Assembly (NCBI GenBank): GCA_009760855.2
Contig: WPIO01000048.1
Span: forward strand, 1,199,001-1,263,000
Source of the DNA: Cristatella mucedo
Lineage: Eukaryota; Bryozoa; Phylactolaemata; Cristatellidae
DNA length: 64,000 bases
Direction of reading: 5' to 3'
Each line of letters begins with the position of its first letter. Positions within the stretch are counted from its first letter, which is position 1. The notes below the pieces were generated by a model, which had not been told where the DNA came from, did not search any database, and saw only the letters and a program-made list of their open reading frames with translations. Position numbers and translations under genes: made by a program. Shown here piece by piece: positions 46,978-58,547 of the stretch.

Positions 46978-47215
46978 GTAATAATAATAATAATAATACA
47001 TTCGATGAAGCGCCCTCAGGGAACTCAATCTCTTTCTAGGCGCTTTACATTTGCTGCAAAAGAAACACCATCAAATGGTGAGTGGTATCATGCTTGGCAA
47101 ACAACATGAATAACACGGTTACGGGCGACATGCACAGGTTCAACACGCAGAAGCACATAACGGACGAATCACAGGGACTCACTAAATGCTGTCGACATAG
47201 CATACAAAGAGAGGC
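46978..47215 (-). mobile_element. L2 3' end only (minus), well preserved
   Basis: TAA repeat 46978-46999, gatgaagcgccctcagggaa, ctcaatctctttctaggcgc, then the 3' UTR to cacagggactcactaaatgc. The tail stem (GCGCC / GGCGC) is intact, so this is one of the youngest tails here. Confidence 0.88.
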
Positions 47216-48986
47216 AACCACTAAAGCCAGTAAGCCGTTAACCAAAGCTCCGCTCCGCCTTCTTGCGACTATATTTAATGTGCCGGACCCCCTAAGATTT
47301 CCTTTCAAAGTCCTACTCTTGTTTAGGCTGTCATCGCACACGCTCCAAAAAATTGACTAACGCTGGCGTGCGGATGAGAAGAGGCGAAGCATACAGAATT
47401 TTGGACGAGGAAGCGGTCGCAGATCTGAACGCGTCTTTCAGCAAGCAGCTCATACGTTTTTTTGTACGCATTCGACTGCAGGAGGAGGCGAATAAGAAAA
47501 GCGCGTGACCTTGCAGTTAGAGCTGCGGGATAGCGATGCAGATTTTGTTCTAGGTCCGCATCTGATCTGCTGTCAGCTCAGTCGGCAGCGAGCATTCAAG
47601 AAATCGCGAGACGCTACGGGCGGCAGCTGAAGATGATACAATCCCTGCGATGCGCCAACTAAGCTGAGCTAGAATTGCGTAATCTGTCACCACACTGCAG
47701 TTCTTACGTTGCGTGGCAACCGAAAGTAACCACGACTACCGCGGGCTGGCGATTCATACTTTTCAATCGCGCCTATGAAAAGCTTCGTGAGTCAGTGAAT
47801 GTGTGGCCTTGCGGAGCCGTCACCCACGGCAGCGATCTCCTAGGGCGGCGCAGGGGCAGTTTCGCCAAATCTAATTAAACCTATGGCTGCTCAAATTGGC
47901 ACGGGGAATATTTTATGCAATATGCGACCTGCTTGCCGATTCCGAGATCCGAAAATGACAGCGGCCGGTCGAACCTTAACGATTCAATGCCGTAGCCACT
48001 TAGCAGCAAATGACGGCGCCGCCCTCCCCCTCCGCCTGGTGCGAGTTCTTAAGAGTTTTGCTCTTCGGCGACTTAGTCGGTCGCACGCTGTCCTCCGCCG
48101 AGCCCCGGCGAGGAGGCGGGCAGGCGATGGCAGCCTGCGCGTCGTCGGAGGACAGCGGTGCATACTGTGCGCATGTCTCAGCTGAGCGAACCAAACTCTA
48201 CCGACGCCCGCGAAGCTTCTTCTGGCGTCGCGTAGCTATCGGCCCGCCAAGACGAGATGCGTTTCAATAAGAAGCGCAGACACTCCGAGGTCTAGGGCTC
48301 GGAGCGTCTCGTGCCGCCACAGACGCACTCGCCAAAAGAGCGCGAGCTAGGGAAGAAAAAAGCGACTCGCCGCTCGCGCGGTGCTTACAACGGCCGCTAG
48401 AGCTACCGAAACACGCGGCGGCGGCGGCGGTAAAACGTAGCCGCCGCCGAAGCGGCAGTCCGAATGCACGCCGAGGGCGGCAGCGGTGCGCAAGCGGTTG
48501 CCACCGGCGCCACTGTCGCGCAGGGACTCGCCCAGTCACAGCGGTGCCGCGGCGAGTCACGTCGCTCGCGAGAGCGTTCGACTGGACGACGCCTCAGTCG
48601 CGCTCGCTTGCGTCAAAAGAAAACGCGCGCGCCCTCGGCTGACGGACGGACCGATTAACCAGCGCGCGCCGACTCCGCAACGGCGCGCTCATCGTCGGGC
48701 TATTCGCCTGCATTTTGGCCACGATCTTTCCGGCCGCCGGCGCGTGGAGTGGGGAGGACGCATTAAGGCCGCCCTCGTTCTGACGTTTCCCCGTTCCCGC
48801 TCGACCTGCTAGAGGCAGGCCTCTGCATCCGTCGTTCGCGAACGCAGCGCGAACCTACGATGTTATCACTCTAGACGTGCGTAGACGAGAGGTTATTAAG
48901 CAGCGAGACGAGTGAGAGGCCGAAACGTTCGCAGTCGGGCAGCTTGTAGGCACACGCCGACGTGCGGAATTGATATCTGGATCGCG
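47216..48986. other. CpG-rich region, possible promoter
   Basis: CpG density is high from 47,860 to 48,830, with GCCGCC and GCGCGC stretches (for example 48414-48445) and a short GCGGC/GCCGC inverted pair. Frames open on both strands reflect composition. It lies upstream of the exon candidate at 48987. Promoter function is inference only. Confidence 0.4.
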
Positions 48987-49136
48987 ATGAATGATTGCCA
49001 AAAGGAAAGGCGATGCATTTCAGCCTGCGAGCATACTTGTGTGCAAAATGTCACGCCAAATCATGTGCACCAAAAGCCGTATCGCGCTCTGCGAAATGCC
49101 AGTTTCAATATGTTGAAGCATGCGCTTGAGCGTCAG
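48987..49136 (+). CDS. candidate first coding exon, unknown protein
   Basis: Exactly 50 codons run from ATG (48987) to a strong 5' splice site at 49136/49137 (gcgtcag/gtaagg), in phase 0. The peptide starts MNDCQKERRC and ends MLKHALERQ, with several Cys (CISACEHTC). It follows a CpG-rich kilobase, as a first exon often does. Against it: no known family, the start context gcgATGa is not strong, and the partner exon was not found; the L2 at 49335 would lie in the intron. It could also be chance. Confidence 0.28.
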
Positions 49137-49483
49137 GTAAGGGCAGCGTCAGCGAGAGATATTCGACAAGCAAAACTGGATGGTACGCGGGGAAATGCAT
49201 TCGACGTCCTTGCATGGCAGGAACGTACGCGGCTGACGTATTTTTGGGCTTCGCAATTTTGGGCCACCGCACTGCAGTAGGTAGAGTGAAATCCAGCGGC
49301 GTAACGGAGCAAGTCTGGGGCAACTGCTATAGCATTAACTAAAAGGACCTAAAAGTGAGCGACGAAACCTTGAAGTCAATTAGCTGCTTGACTTGGACCG
49401 AGTGCATGTCGGCGAAAAGTGGTGTGCTGTGCCAACTGCGACGCTCACGACAGACAAGCCTAGCTGCAGAGTTTCGCAACAGC

Positions 49484-49520
49484 TGTAAGCGCCTGATTGC
49501 ACATGCGGTTAGTCCAGCAA
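49484..49520 (+). repeat. 37-bp direct repeat, left copy
   Basis: tgtaagcgcctgattgcaca, then tgcggttagtccagcaa. Matches 49580-49616 at 35 of 37 positions and flanks the SINE B piece. Confidence 0.9.
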
Positions 49521-49579
49521 ATAAATAAATTCTAGCTGATTAAACAGCCTCGTTTTGTATAGCGACAGAAGAGCCTTTA
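49521..49579 (-). mobile_element. SINE family B, last ~59 bases, nested in L2
   Basis: ataaataaat is the tail, followed by tctagctgattaaacagcct and cgttttgtatagcg...agaagagccttta, the reverse complement of the family 3' end (compare 9731-9790). It is flanked by the 37-base direct repeat of L2 sequence. Confidence 0.88.
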
Positions 49580-49616
49580 TGTAAGTGCCTGATTGCACAT
49601 GCCGTTAGTCCAGCAA
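49580..49616 (+). repeat. 37-bp direct repeat, right copy
   Basis: tgtaagtgcctgattgcaca, then tgccgttagtccagcaa. Two differences from the left copy. Confidence 0.9.
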
Positions 49617-50123
49617 GCAGTGAGTTACAAAAGTCAAGAAGGGATGTCACAAATACATGGACCAACTTAGATCTGGTATACTTATCTAAACAAGCCCGAA
49701 TGGTAGCAATCTTATGTAGCTGAAAGTAGGCAGACTTGATTGTGGAGCTGATGTGGTCGTCTAACGAAAGGTCACTTAGAACATGACACCTAGATTTCGT
49801 GCAGATTCAGCAGAAGATATGCTGGCAGAGCCGATTTTGAGCGTTGATCTTTCAAATTTCTGAATCACACTTGGGTGCCCATAACTAGTAAGTTAGTTTT
49901 ATCATAGTTTAATTTAAGAAAACTTGCTGCCATCCATTTGCCGACGTCATCAATACATGCAGCAAGGGAGTTGAGAGAATTCGAGGTGCTCGAAGGCTGG
50001 GAGGGCTCAAAGCAAAGGTACAACTGAGTGTCATGCACATAGAAGTGAAAGCCTAGATTGTGCTTGCCAATCACATCGGCAAAAAGTAGAGTAAAAACCG
50101 TGAAGAGAACCGGACCTAAGACG

Positions 50124-50957
50124 GAACGAGAACGAGGAAACCGAGTCTAACACAGCTCCCTCAGCCTGTCTTACTCACTTAGTCTGCCGATGCACACGTC
50201 GCAATCGCTAGGATTAGGAGTGGGGGTGCCGCAAATGCAAGAGCTGCCACTTTGATCAAATCTGATGAAAGGTGAGCTTCGGCGAAACATTACTTGGAAA
50301 TTTGTGAGCCTTAAAAGCACTACGGGTTTTAATTCTTAGCGGCGATGCTCCAATTTCCAAATTCTAGCTCGAGTGCAGACGCATGTGCCGGGTTAAGGTC
50401 AATGCCTTTTCTACGACTAGTTGATGGTAATAAGTGGATGATTGATATACATAGAAACAAGTTACGGCCCTGTGCACGACGTCGGTAGCCAAGGATCCGC
50501 AAAGTGTGCCAATGTGCTAACGAGGAGGATTAGAACTGCAGGGTAATAGTATGGCGCTTATCTTCTCATCTCTGTTTACTTAGTTTTGCTTTTGATTTTG
50601 GGTCACACCAATTTTTCTTATTTTTGTAGTGTACATGCTTGTTGTCTTGTTCTTGTATTTGTGATTTATGCAGCACAAAAATGGCAGTAAGCCAAACGAG
50701 ACGCACTAATCATACACTCCAGGCTAATTCAGACAAGAGGCAAATTAAAGCTCTAGCGCTACTGGCAACTACACGGTTCCTCCAGTCCGACTACACTTCC
50801 GCCCAGCAAGAAACTGTACTTGATGCTTGACGCTTGACATCTCGACGGAATTCTTTCGGGCTACGAACTCGCACTGTAACAAGGTTCGCTAATGGCACTA
50901 GCCGCCACGTTTCCACGAGCCCCACTGTTTTTGTTGTTTGGTTGGTTCTTGAAATGC
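50124..50957. other. unassigned
   Basis: Nothing recognised. Confidence 0.4.
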
Positions 50958-51120
50958 CGAGTTGGTTTGGCTTTGCGGTTATGGTGCTCGCCTCAAACCA
51001 AGGTCAAGGTGAATTTATTTGATGACCTAGGTCGTGGGCTCGAGCCAGTGGCATATGTAAAGTGCCTGAGTAGAGATTAAGTTCTCTTAGGGCACTATAC
51101 ATATGAATTATATTTATTAT
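50958..51120 (+). mobile_element. SINE family A
   Basis: Head ccgagttggtttggctttgc, box B gggctcgagcc (51034-51044), tail gtgcctgagtagagattaag, ttctcttagggcactataca and tgaattatatttatta. About 15 extra bases (gaatttatttgatgacc) lie before box B. Confidence 0.85.
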
Positions 51121-52583
51121 ATATTTGTCAGTTTTTTCCTCGTGGGGTTGCCAATGAAGCCATGGATTTCCCAGCTAGCTTCTCATTCAGCATGCCACAA
51201 CTAGTACGGTGCTTCATCAATATCGAAAAGTCTTAAACCTACGTGAACCTGGGTATCGAATTTTCATCGAGCAAAACGACGAGAATTCACTGAGGATTTT
51301 GTTCTTTCATTCACTTCCATTCTTGTATTTGCTTTGGACGGCTTTGTCTGTTTTCCAAAGCTCGGGCAGCCGTTTTTACTGGAGAGAACCACCCGAAAGC
51401 CTCAGAGGGACATGCAGGACATCGAATCCATGCCAGCGCTAGTCAAAACCGTTGGCAAGCTAGTTGCTCCTCTGGCCTAACATGCTAAAGCTGACATATT
51501 CCATCGGAATGCACGTGCATTCCGTGTGTCTGCTGGCCCTTTTCGGTTGTCAGTGAATGCTCGTAGCATCTCTTGGTACATTCACTGGTATATTGCTCAG
51601 CCTCATGCACTCGGAAAAATCCCTTGCCCTCGACTCGAGTGCCGAATTGAACTTGGTGGGAGCACCACTCTTCCACCCGGAAGGAAATTCGGTTCGCCCG
51701 ACGCTCAGATCACGTGATAACTTCGAGCCTGCGATCTAGCCGAAAGCGATGCTGATCGAGACTCGGGCCCTGACCAACATGGCCGAAAATTAGGCTGTGC
51801 AGCCTTGCATCGAAGGCACTAAAAGCCAAGCTGCTACCTCGTATGACAGTCTAGGAAAATGGGTTGTGTGCAGAAGATTTTTTACAGAAGAGCAAATGCA
51901 TAAGAGCACGAGATGCCTGCTCTGGCATCGAATGCTTGTTTCTAGACAGCTTGATCTGAAAGTTTTCTAAGGCTAAGGTGGTAAGGCTGTCATACGAATG
52001 CTGTTGACACCTCAATTTCCGCCAATTATGCTTATTTTGTGCATTCTTGAAGCATATCCATGACTACAGGCAGAGCTGGGCAAGCTGGAGTCAGACCTTT
52101 CGTAAAGTCGCAGTAGCAACAGATGCCGAACACACCCACCTGTCTGGGAGCAAGGCTAGTTGGAGGAGGCAAGCTTGTACTACAGAGATGCCTACGGTGT
52201 GGTTGCATCATGCTAGGACCACGATTTACATTTCACACTTATATCAAGGCCAGGCAGCAGACACATATGGTGTGGGTGCCAAATATACATCTTGGCATTC
52301 GTTTTCCGATTCCATTACCATATCTTAAACCCTATGCTAGATACCGATTGCCGCAGAAGCCACAATGGACCCATAACATCTCTGATCCAGTCAAGTGTGT
52401 TAACATTCAGCTGGCGATGTGCTGTATTCACAATGTTCCTGGACGCTTGCTAACAGACAGATCGCCTACCAGCTAGTGCCAGTCGTAAGGGTAGCCTAGG
52501 CCAATCGGTAGTAAGCAGCCTCCTCCATTTTTTTGGGAGCTGGAATTAGCACATTTCCTGATTGGCCCACGAAAGGTGACTGA
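51121..52583. other. unassigned, repeat-poor
   Basis: No element found. Overlapping frames at 52047-52476 are open on plus in two phases (93 and 117 codons) but I recognise nothing in them. The peptide LGAGISTFPDWPTKGD just upstream of 52581 only superficially recalls a sirtuin motif. Confidence 0.4.
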
Positions 52584-53747
52584 AATCACCAACCCTGTCG
52601 ATATGCTATCACCCTTGCCATGAGTGGGCACAATTGTTTGCACTCCAAGTGTCTAGCTAGCCACAGTCGTAACAATTCTGCTGACAATCAATCGACAACA
52701 ACGCTGCCAATCAATCACATCGATGCTGATGTGCTCAGCATAGTGTCCAAACTTCCGACACCACTCCGGTGGCTGGTCTCGATTCGAAGCCAGCTGCTGC
52801 AGGCTAACGTGGACAGACAGCAGCTTGGGCGGTCTACCTGGCCAACGTGGCCGGTGAGAGCCTACACCAACCGGCCAATGTGTACAGTGGCATCTCCAGC
52901 GTGCACGTGCGGCTTAGGCTTTGCGGTTTTAAGGCAGAGCAGCCACTTCTCGATCTCATCTATGCCTTGGGCTAACCAAGAGTTAATCTTGGCTTTGCAC
53001 CCCAGATTGCCGGCCGGCTGGATAGGTGGCATGTCGTGGCCCGCCCCTGTGATTCTGGCAGTGATCCACCTGATCGCCGCTGTTGGACTCGCAGCCGTCG
53101 TCCACCATCTCAGGCTGCAGGCGGTTGGTTGTCTGTTCATATCTCAGTTTCTCATCCCCTCAGCTCTTTATCTCCACCAGATCGGTAGGCTAGCTGAACT
53201 CATAATTAATGAGCTGGCAGGCAGTGCTAGCCTGGCACTCTTATCCTACTCAGGCAGCTCATCAGTTATGGTGACGCAAGCCAAGCAGCCGGCTTGCATC
53301 TATCTGCAGCTAGTCTAGACTGTTCGCAAGCGGTGGAGGGTGTGTTTGCAAGGAACCCAGACTGTAGAAGCTTTGAATCCGGGTTCTTTCCGTGCCCTAG
53401 CAGTTAGCAAAGTAAAACAACTGAGCAAAGCCAGTGCTCGAGCACTCGCAGTCGAGCTGTAGCTGCACGATTTCGTGAACAAAAAGTGTCGGCCACTGGC
53501 AGCACAAGGTGAATGGACAGATGTCGTACCGCACTTAAGCATCCCACGTGTATGTGCACATGCAGACCTAGCAGACCAGAGTTTCCATCAGGAGATTGGG
53601 GCAAGATTAGCAAAAAACGTTTTAGGGGCAAGACCCAAAACATTGTCAGGTAGGCGCTCCAGACCCGAAACTAACGAAAGATTATGGCGCGAAAATCCTA
53701 GCGTGTATTCGGCACGGACTCGGCCGTTGTTTATTGAGTGGAATTAA
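52584..53747 (+). pseudogene. 388-codon frame broken only by two TAG codons, unknown
   Basis: Open from 52584 (after TGA 52581-52583) to TAA 53745-53747 except for TAG at 53316-53318 and TAG at 53460-53462, all in one frame. Random sequence of this length would hold about 18 stops. The first part (ATG 52620) has two hydrophobic stretches, around residues 135-160 (VILAVIHLIAAVGLAAVVHH) and 165-180 (GCLFISQFLIPSALYL). The last part is polar and basic (ARALAVEL, WTDVVPHLSIPRVCAHADLA). I recognise no family. It could be a young pseudogene, a retroelement gene or a rare chance frame. Confidence 0.35.
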
Positions 53748-53860
53748 AGCATAATTTCTCAGTTGATGGTCGTGACGGTCGTGGGCGATAGGAATAGGGA
53801 TGGCCTAGCTGGCTCTTCCCTGTACTGGGTGGGGGAATACCCTCTGTTCCAGGCTATGCC

Positions 53861-53862
<2 letters not shown>

Positions 53863-53900
<38 letters not shown>
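53863..53900. repeat. (TG)19 microsatellite
   Basis: 38 bases of pure TG/GT. Confidence 0.97.
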
Positions 53901-53901
<1 letters not shown>

Positions 53902-56043
53902 ACTTCCCACTGGATGCACTATATGTGCATTCATGTGTGCATGTATGCATATACACGTACGTAGGTTTTTACGTTTGGTCTGTGCTTATGTACTCGTCAG
54001 TGTTGCCTTACGGTTGCTCCTCGAACCTCCTTATTCATACCAGGCTGTAGCCAGCAACGCTTTCTCGGGACATCAAACTTGGCAATTAACGGGGCATAAG
54101 CCAGCACCTCTACGAATGACATTGCAGTAGCAATTTTTTGTCACATTCTCAGAACTGCCCAATCAGAAAGGGCACATGCCTATGTTTAGCTACAAGCAAT
54201 GTGCTTGAAATACCTCTGTGGTTAGGTGCTTGAGGTCACGTGTGAAAAGGAAACTTGCTTATTAGAATAGGAAACTAATTGCTATTGACTGGAATCACTT
54301 GCAATCTTCCCAATGCGTGTTTGCTAAGACGATCAAACTACATACGAAGTCTGGCCGGACTGTGAACACAGAGAGGTCCTTGTGCAGTTCAACGTGGCTT
54401 GCATAAGAGCACTTTCCTATCCAGAGCCAAGATATAGCTGAGGAGTGTGCATCGGTGTGTGCTTTAATCCTTCCAAAACCGCCTACTCTCAGTGCCATTG
54501 AGTCGAACTTACTCAATAATGTGCAAAGTCTACGAAGTTATAAAGCCCCCTCCCTCTCTGAGGTCTGTTTGATCGAGAGTGTCCGAGATCTGCTGCCAGG
54601 TATGGCCTTTTATGCCGATAGGTCTGCCCTCGCACGACCGATCCCGTCGCACTGCGATGTAAGTGCTGCTCGGCACAGCTCTCTTTAGCAAGCTCTCTCA
54701 AACGGTATACTTTAACCACTGGTTAGAAGCCAAATCCGCCCTCATAGAAGGGTGATGGGCGTTAAGGCAAGTACTTTAGCTAGCTGCTTTTAAGCAATTA
54801 ACGTTGGGTTCTCAATTCCTACAGGGCGGCAGGACATGATTGCCTGGAGTAAATTCGACCAGCTGCACGGCGGTTGAAAATCGGGTAGAAGACCTCCGAG
54901 CTGTTCTGCAGCTCTATTTCGTGGGGGGGGGAGCCAGGTCAATGAGACTGGAGATGCAAACACGTGCTCTCCCAGTGAGCCGCCATACAACTGCTGCTAT
55001 TGGCTTACAGGGTCAGCTCCGGGATGGGAACCGATTGGCCGTTGAAATGCTGGTCAAGACAGGCTTTGGATGTCTCGGGATTGGCTCTTGAAGAGAGGTG
55101 CCGCGATTAAGTGTAGGCACCAAGATGCTTATAGGAAATATCTACTAGATCAAGATCTGCCAACAATATGGCTAAATCTCGATTGAAACTTAAGAATTTT
55201 CAAGCGAAAGCCTGCTTGCCAATGTTTCAGTGCTATCATTCATTTGTATTGGCGAGGCCAGAAACGCTCGGTCTGCCGCTTTCGGCGGCTCTCTCCGTCG
55301 CAACTGATCTTATTGTCTACATCATCTGTGGATGCATAATAATTTTGTGTCTGGCCTCTAGCTGGCGATGCCCTTGATGGTCTCATTCAATTGGTGAAGT
55401 ATATGGAGTTCAGCATTAAACTGGTCTACGTCAATCTCCTTGGCAGCATTTATTTTGTATACCCTCAGCTAGGTGAGTAAACGCGTGTATTCGTGGTGTG
55501 TTTAGGGGGGTCTTGAGCACTCGGTTTCGCATCGCACGGTTGCAAGGATCTGAGCAATTAGGGACGTGTCCGAGTGCAGTCGAATATAAAATTCTGCACG
55601 AACGTACAGGACCGTCGGACGCTATGCAGTCACAGACGTCAAGCTGGTTCAGGTGGCTTCAGCCACCGGCAGTTTCTCCCAAAGTGTGCACCTGCGCTCC
55701 CCAGTCTTTCGTCGTGCGCATGAGATGAGCTCGAGTGAAGCTGTTTTTTTTCACTCAAGCACTGCATTTGATCAGTTGTGTCAGAGGTGCAAGCGGGTTG
55801 TGCTGTGTGTGATGATGTACAGGAGTCAAGGTCTCAAACTGGGACTATGATTGTCTTAACTGATAGATAGACCTAGAGAGACCACGATCATCTGAACTGA
55901 CCTTACAAGTACAAGCATAAAGCTCAAGACATCCAGACTAGGCTACACAGCAGATATCGTCTCAATTCGTAAAATAATTTAAAATATTTGTCATTTGACA
56001 TGCTTTGACCCTTATCCTTTGACCCTTCCAAGCCCTGTTTCTC
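53901..56043. other. unassigned, repeat-poor
   Basis: Short frames on both strands (for example 54455-54688 and 54840-55091 plus) show no known motif. A G9 run lies at 54925-54933. Confidence 0.4.
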
Positions 56044-56560
56044 ATCTGACTCACTTAATTCCCTTACTAACAGCATTGAGGACATTTGCATTTGGATTTA
56101 GCCACTAACTTATTGAAGCTTAAAGATAATAAGACCAATATTTTCACCTTGTTCAGGTCGGCTTACTTTCAGCTAAGGAGCATCGCTAAAATCAGTGCCT
56201 GCTGAGGTAAGAGTATGAGCCGAAATAATTGTCCAGTTTTTGACATCGCGTCTAGATTACTGTAATTCCCTTTGTTTAGGACTCCTAGTGGTGGCATCAA
56301 TTGCCTGCGACCGATGTAAAACTCAGCAGCTCGTCTGACCTGTCGTTATACGTCACAACAGCCACAACATGCAACTTCTGTGGCTCCTTATTGAGCATTG
56401 AGCCAATTTCAAGATCTTCAGTCTGGCTTACCGGTCACCGCCCTCCCTTGCACCAGCCTTCCTATCCGACCCCCTTGCTCCTTCAGGCATGTGATCTCGA
56501 GCCAAGTGCTTCTTTGCATCTCGGATGTACCCTACACTAAATCTAAATCTCCTACGACCA
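56044..56560 (+). mobile_element. L2-group C-terminal fragment, divergent and decayed
   Basis: SLTNSIEDICIWI near 56060 corresponds to SLAACIDDIRTWM; then LKLKDNK-like, SAYFQLRSIAKI (56160) and FLTSRLDYCNSL (56243-56280), the best match. Later FKIFSLAYRSPPSLAPAF (56405) corresponds to FKVLSLTFRSLHSLAPAY. Many stops. A piece of the older L2 lineage. Confidence 0.7.
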
Positions 56561-57304
56561 AGCCGTTAGTTCCTATTTGCAATAAGTGTGGAACTTGCTT
56601 CCAGCTATCAACAAGATAAAAATCATAATAGTGCTGTCTCAGAGTACGTATTATCAAAATCTTCTTAAATCCCTAAAACCGGTTATAGCAGAAAAACAAG
56701 CACATATTCATGCATGCCCTCACAGTGGTCACCGTAATTTATATCCAGCTCAAGAACAGTTCATGCTGTAATAAATATTTGGAATACTGAAAAGGAAGCT
56801 CTCGGAGTATTCGCAAGCCTCCCAGGCCTTCCGATCATTGTACTGCGAGCAGCATTGCTAGATCATCGTACGGCCTGCATCGCTGTTGGAGCATGCTACC
56901 AGCTGCTGAGAGCTTTCCATAAAGCTTTTCATCGTAAAGGTCATTTAGTAGTGTTGGCGCCAGACGACCAGGCGAAATCGACATGGAGATAGTCGTGTGG
57001 TGTGATGGGCGTGGAAACTCATTTCTTAAGTAGAAAAAGTGAAATCAAAAAGATTGCGGCCACTTTCTCTGGGATTCTGGTGCAAGTTCGGCGGGCTAAA
57101 AAGCTGCTCAGCACCGTGCCTGGCATCTAATGGGAGTGTTCCCAACACAACTGCTATCCGTGTCCGGCTGCTTCCATTCCCAGGGCATGCGGCTTGCATG
57201 TACAAACCAGCATGCCTGGAGACACGAACTAGCTCGTGCCACTATCTTGTTTCTGGAAGCAGCCAGCTGTTTCAAGATGAAACCACCTGCAGGCCCATAA
57301 GAAC
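56561..57304. other. unassigned
   Basis: Nothing recognised. Confidence 0.4.
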
Positions 57305-57410
57305 AAGCATAATAATAATAATAATAATAATAATCATGCATTTGTATAGCACCCTCAGAGAACCGAATCTCTCTCCAGGCACTTCACAGATGCTGTATAG
57401 ACAGCATTGC
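57305..57410 (-). mobile_element. L2 3' tail only (minus)
   Basis: TAA repeat (57309-57333), tttgtatagcaccctcagag, aaccgaatctctctccaggc and acttcacagatgctg. Strongly truncated. Confidence 0.83.
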
Positions 57411-57646
57411 AAGTGAACCGTTGATCTTTCCTCTCAGAATGAGCTTTTGGGGTTCCAGAGGGTGAGACCCAGCAGTACTCAGCCGGTGCCGAGAGTCTGG
57501 GGTTGAGCATCTTAGGGCACCTTAATTTTGCTACCGTCTGACCGTCCGACCACAAGTCGAGGCTGGTGGCTGCAGGAGGTGCTGTAAACTGGGTAATGGG
57601 TAATGGCCTCTATCCGTGTCAAGCCTTCTTTCTACCTGCAACATAC

Positions 57647-57762
57647 CTTCGGTTCTTAGTGAGCAGTCAGATTGCATGGTTTGACTTGTCAGAAAGATAA
57701 TGACATCTGCAGCTGGACAGCTGCACCTGAGTGACAAATGGCCTGCACAAAGGCTCCTATTG
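57647..57762 (-). CDS. candidate internal exon (minus), unknown protein
   Basis: The minus strand has a good 5' splice site at 57647/57646 (aaccgaag/gtatgt) and acceptors at 57763/57762 (ctttccag/caatag) or 57743/57742 (tttgtgcag/gccatt). One frame is open throughout: HLSLRCSCPAADVIIFLTS, then QTMQSDCSLRTE. It may join the exon-like block at 57900-58150, but no splice phase between them fitted well. No family recognised. Confidence 0.25.
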
Positions 57763-57899
57763 CTGGAAAGATCTAGTGCCAGCACCAGGCTTCTGGTTGC
57801 CCCCAATGCAGCAGCAGCAGCAAGAAATGGGGAATGCTGGATATACTGCTGGCTGCACAGCCTCCGGGATGGAAGACCGTGAACGAGAACCGGGCTTTG

Positions 57900-58150
57900 A
57901 TAGGACGGTGGTTCGGTGCATCACGCGAAGCATCCGGAGTCGGCAAGCACTGACATCCGGAAGGAGAATCTTTTCAGCTGTATCTGCAAGCACTGGAGCC
58001 ATATCTCTGACATATATGTTGTTAAATGTCAATGCATATAGTACTGTTTCATTCATAAGTGTTCGACAAAGCTTTTCAAATGCTTTGGAGCCAAGCTGAC
58101 CGCTAGGAGACTCTTGTAAACATTCAATGGCATTTAGTTTACCACGATCC
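57900..58150 (-). CDS. candidate exon (minus), unknown conserved-looking protein
   Basis: The minus strand is open from an acceptor at 58151/58150 (ctaatgtgtcataag/ggatcg) to beyond 57900. It reads GKLNAIECLQESPSG, LGSKAFEKLCRTLMNE, TVLYALTFNNIYVRDMAPVL, ADTAEKILLPDVS, RLRMLRVMH. The balanced composition, helix-like pattern and absence of repeats make it the most protein-like non-transposon stretch in the window. I cannot name the family. The 3' boundary is unclear; after RVMHRT the frame stays open to 57757 but becomes low-complexity (a Cys run over a CAG/CTG repeat). Confidence 0.42.
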
Positions 58151-58547
58151 CTTATGACACATTAGATATAGCCCAATTCTGTACTCAATAATACTACAAC
58201 TAATATAGATGCAACTAAGTAACCACCATGCTTATCAAGGACTGCTTGCACTGCCTCCAGCTTTAGGTAAAAGCAGTCCTACCGAAGTATGCTGCATTCT
58301 ATAAAATCCATGGTTCAAGTGCACATTAATCGAGAAAGCCATTATTGAGACTGCTGGACGCTTTGACTGCTGGACGCTTAAGACCATGATGATCTTGCTG
58401 GGGCCTCCTTGAAAATACTGGTACTTTGCAGACGGTGAGCACATCTTGTTTTTAAGTCTGCCCGACGGGCCGACCGGTGGCAGGACTCAGTATGGACCGT
58501 TGGTGGCTAGCCGGGCACCTGTCACCTCAAGGTGATTGCTAACTCAG

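Larger units (their letters stand above)
49335..50123 (-). mobile_element. L2 copy (minus), RT end to C terminus, with nested SINE B piece
   Basis: From 50123 down: the motif B region (ccggttctcttcacggttt), ADVIGKHNLGFHFYVHDTQL (motif C as YVHD, so the catalytic pair is altered), KLNYDKTNLLVMG, the SLDDHISSTIKSAYFQLHK region (about 49760), then CAIRRLQLL, CRERR and LLADMH to 49335. The C terminus beyond KVSSLTFRS and the 3' tail are absent. Confidence 0.87.

Noticed and set aside
48264-48812. Overlapping 98-108 codon frames on both strands
   Set aside because: Composition effect of the CpG-rich block; no frame is favoured.
52515-52583. Sirtuin-like LGAGIST motif
   Set aside because: Only a few residues match, the rest of the domain is absent and the frame stops at 52581.
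53763-54130. Cys-Val repeat proteins
   Set aside because: Translations of the TG microsatellite.
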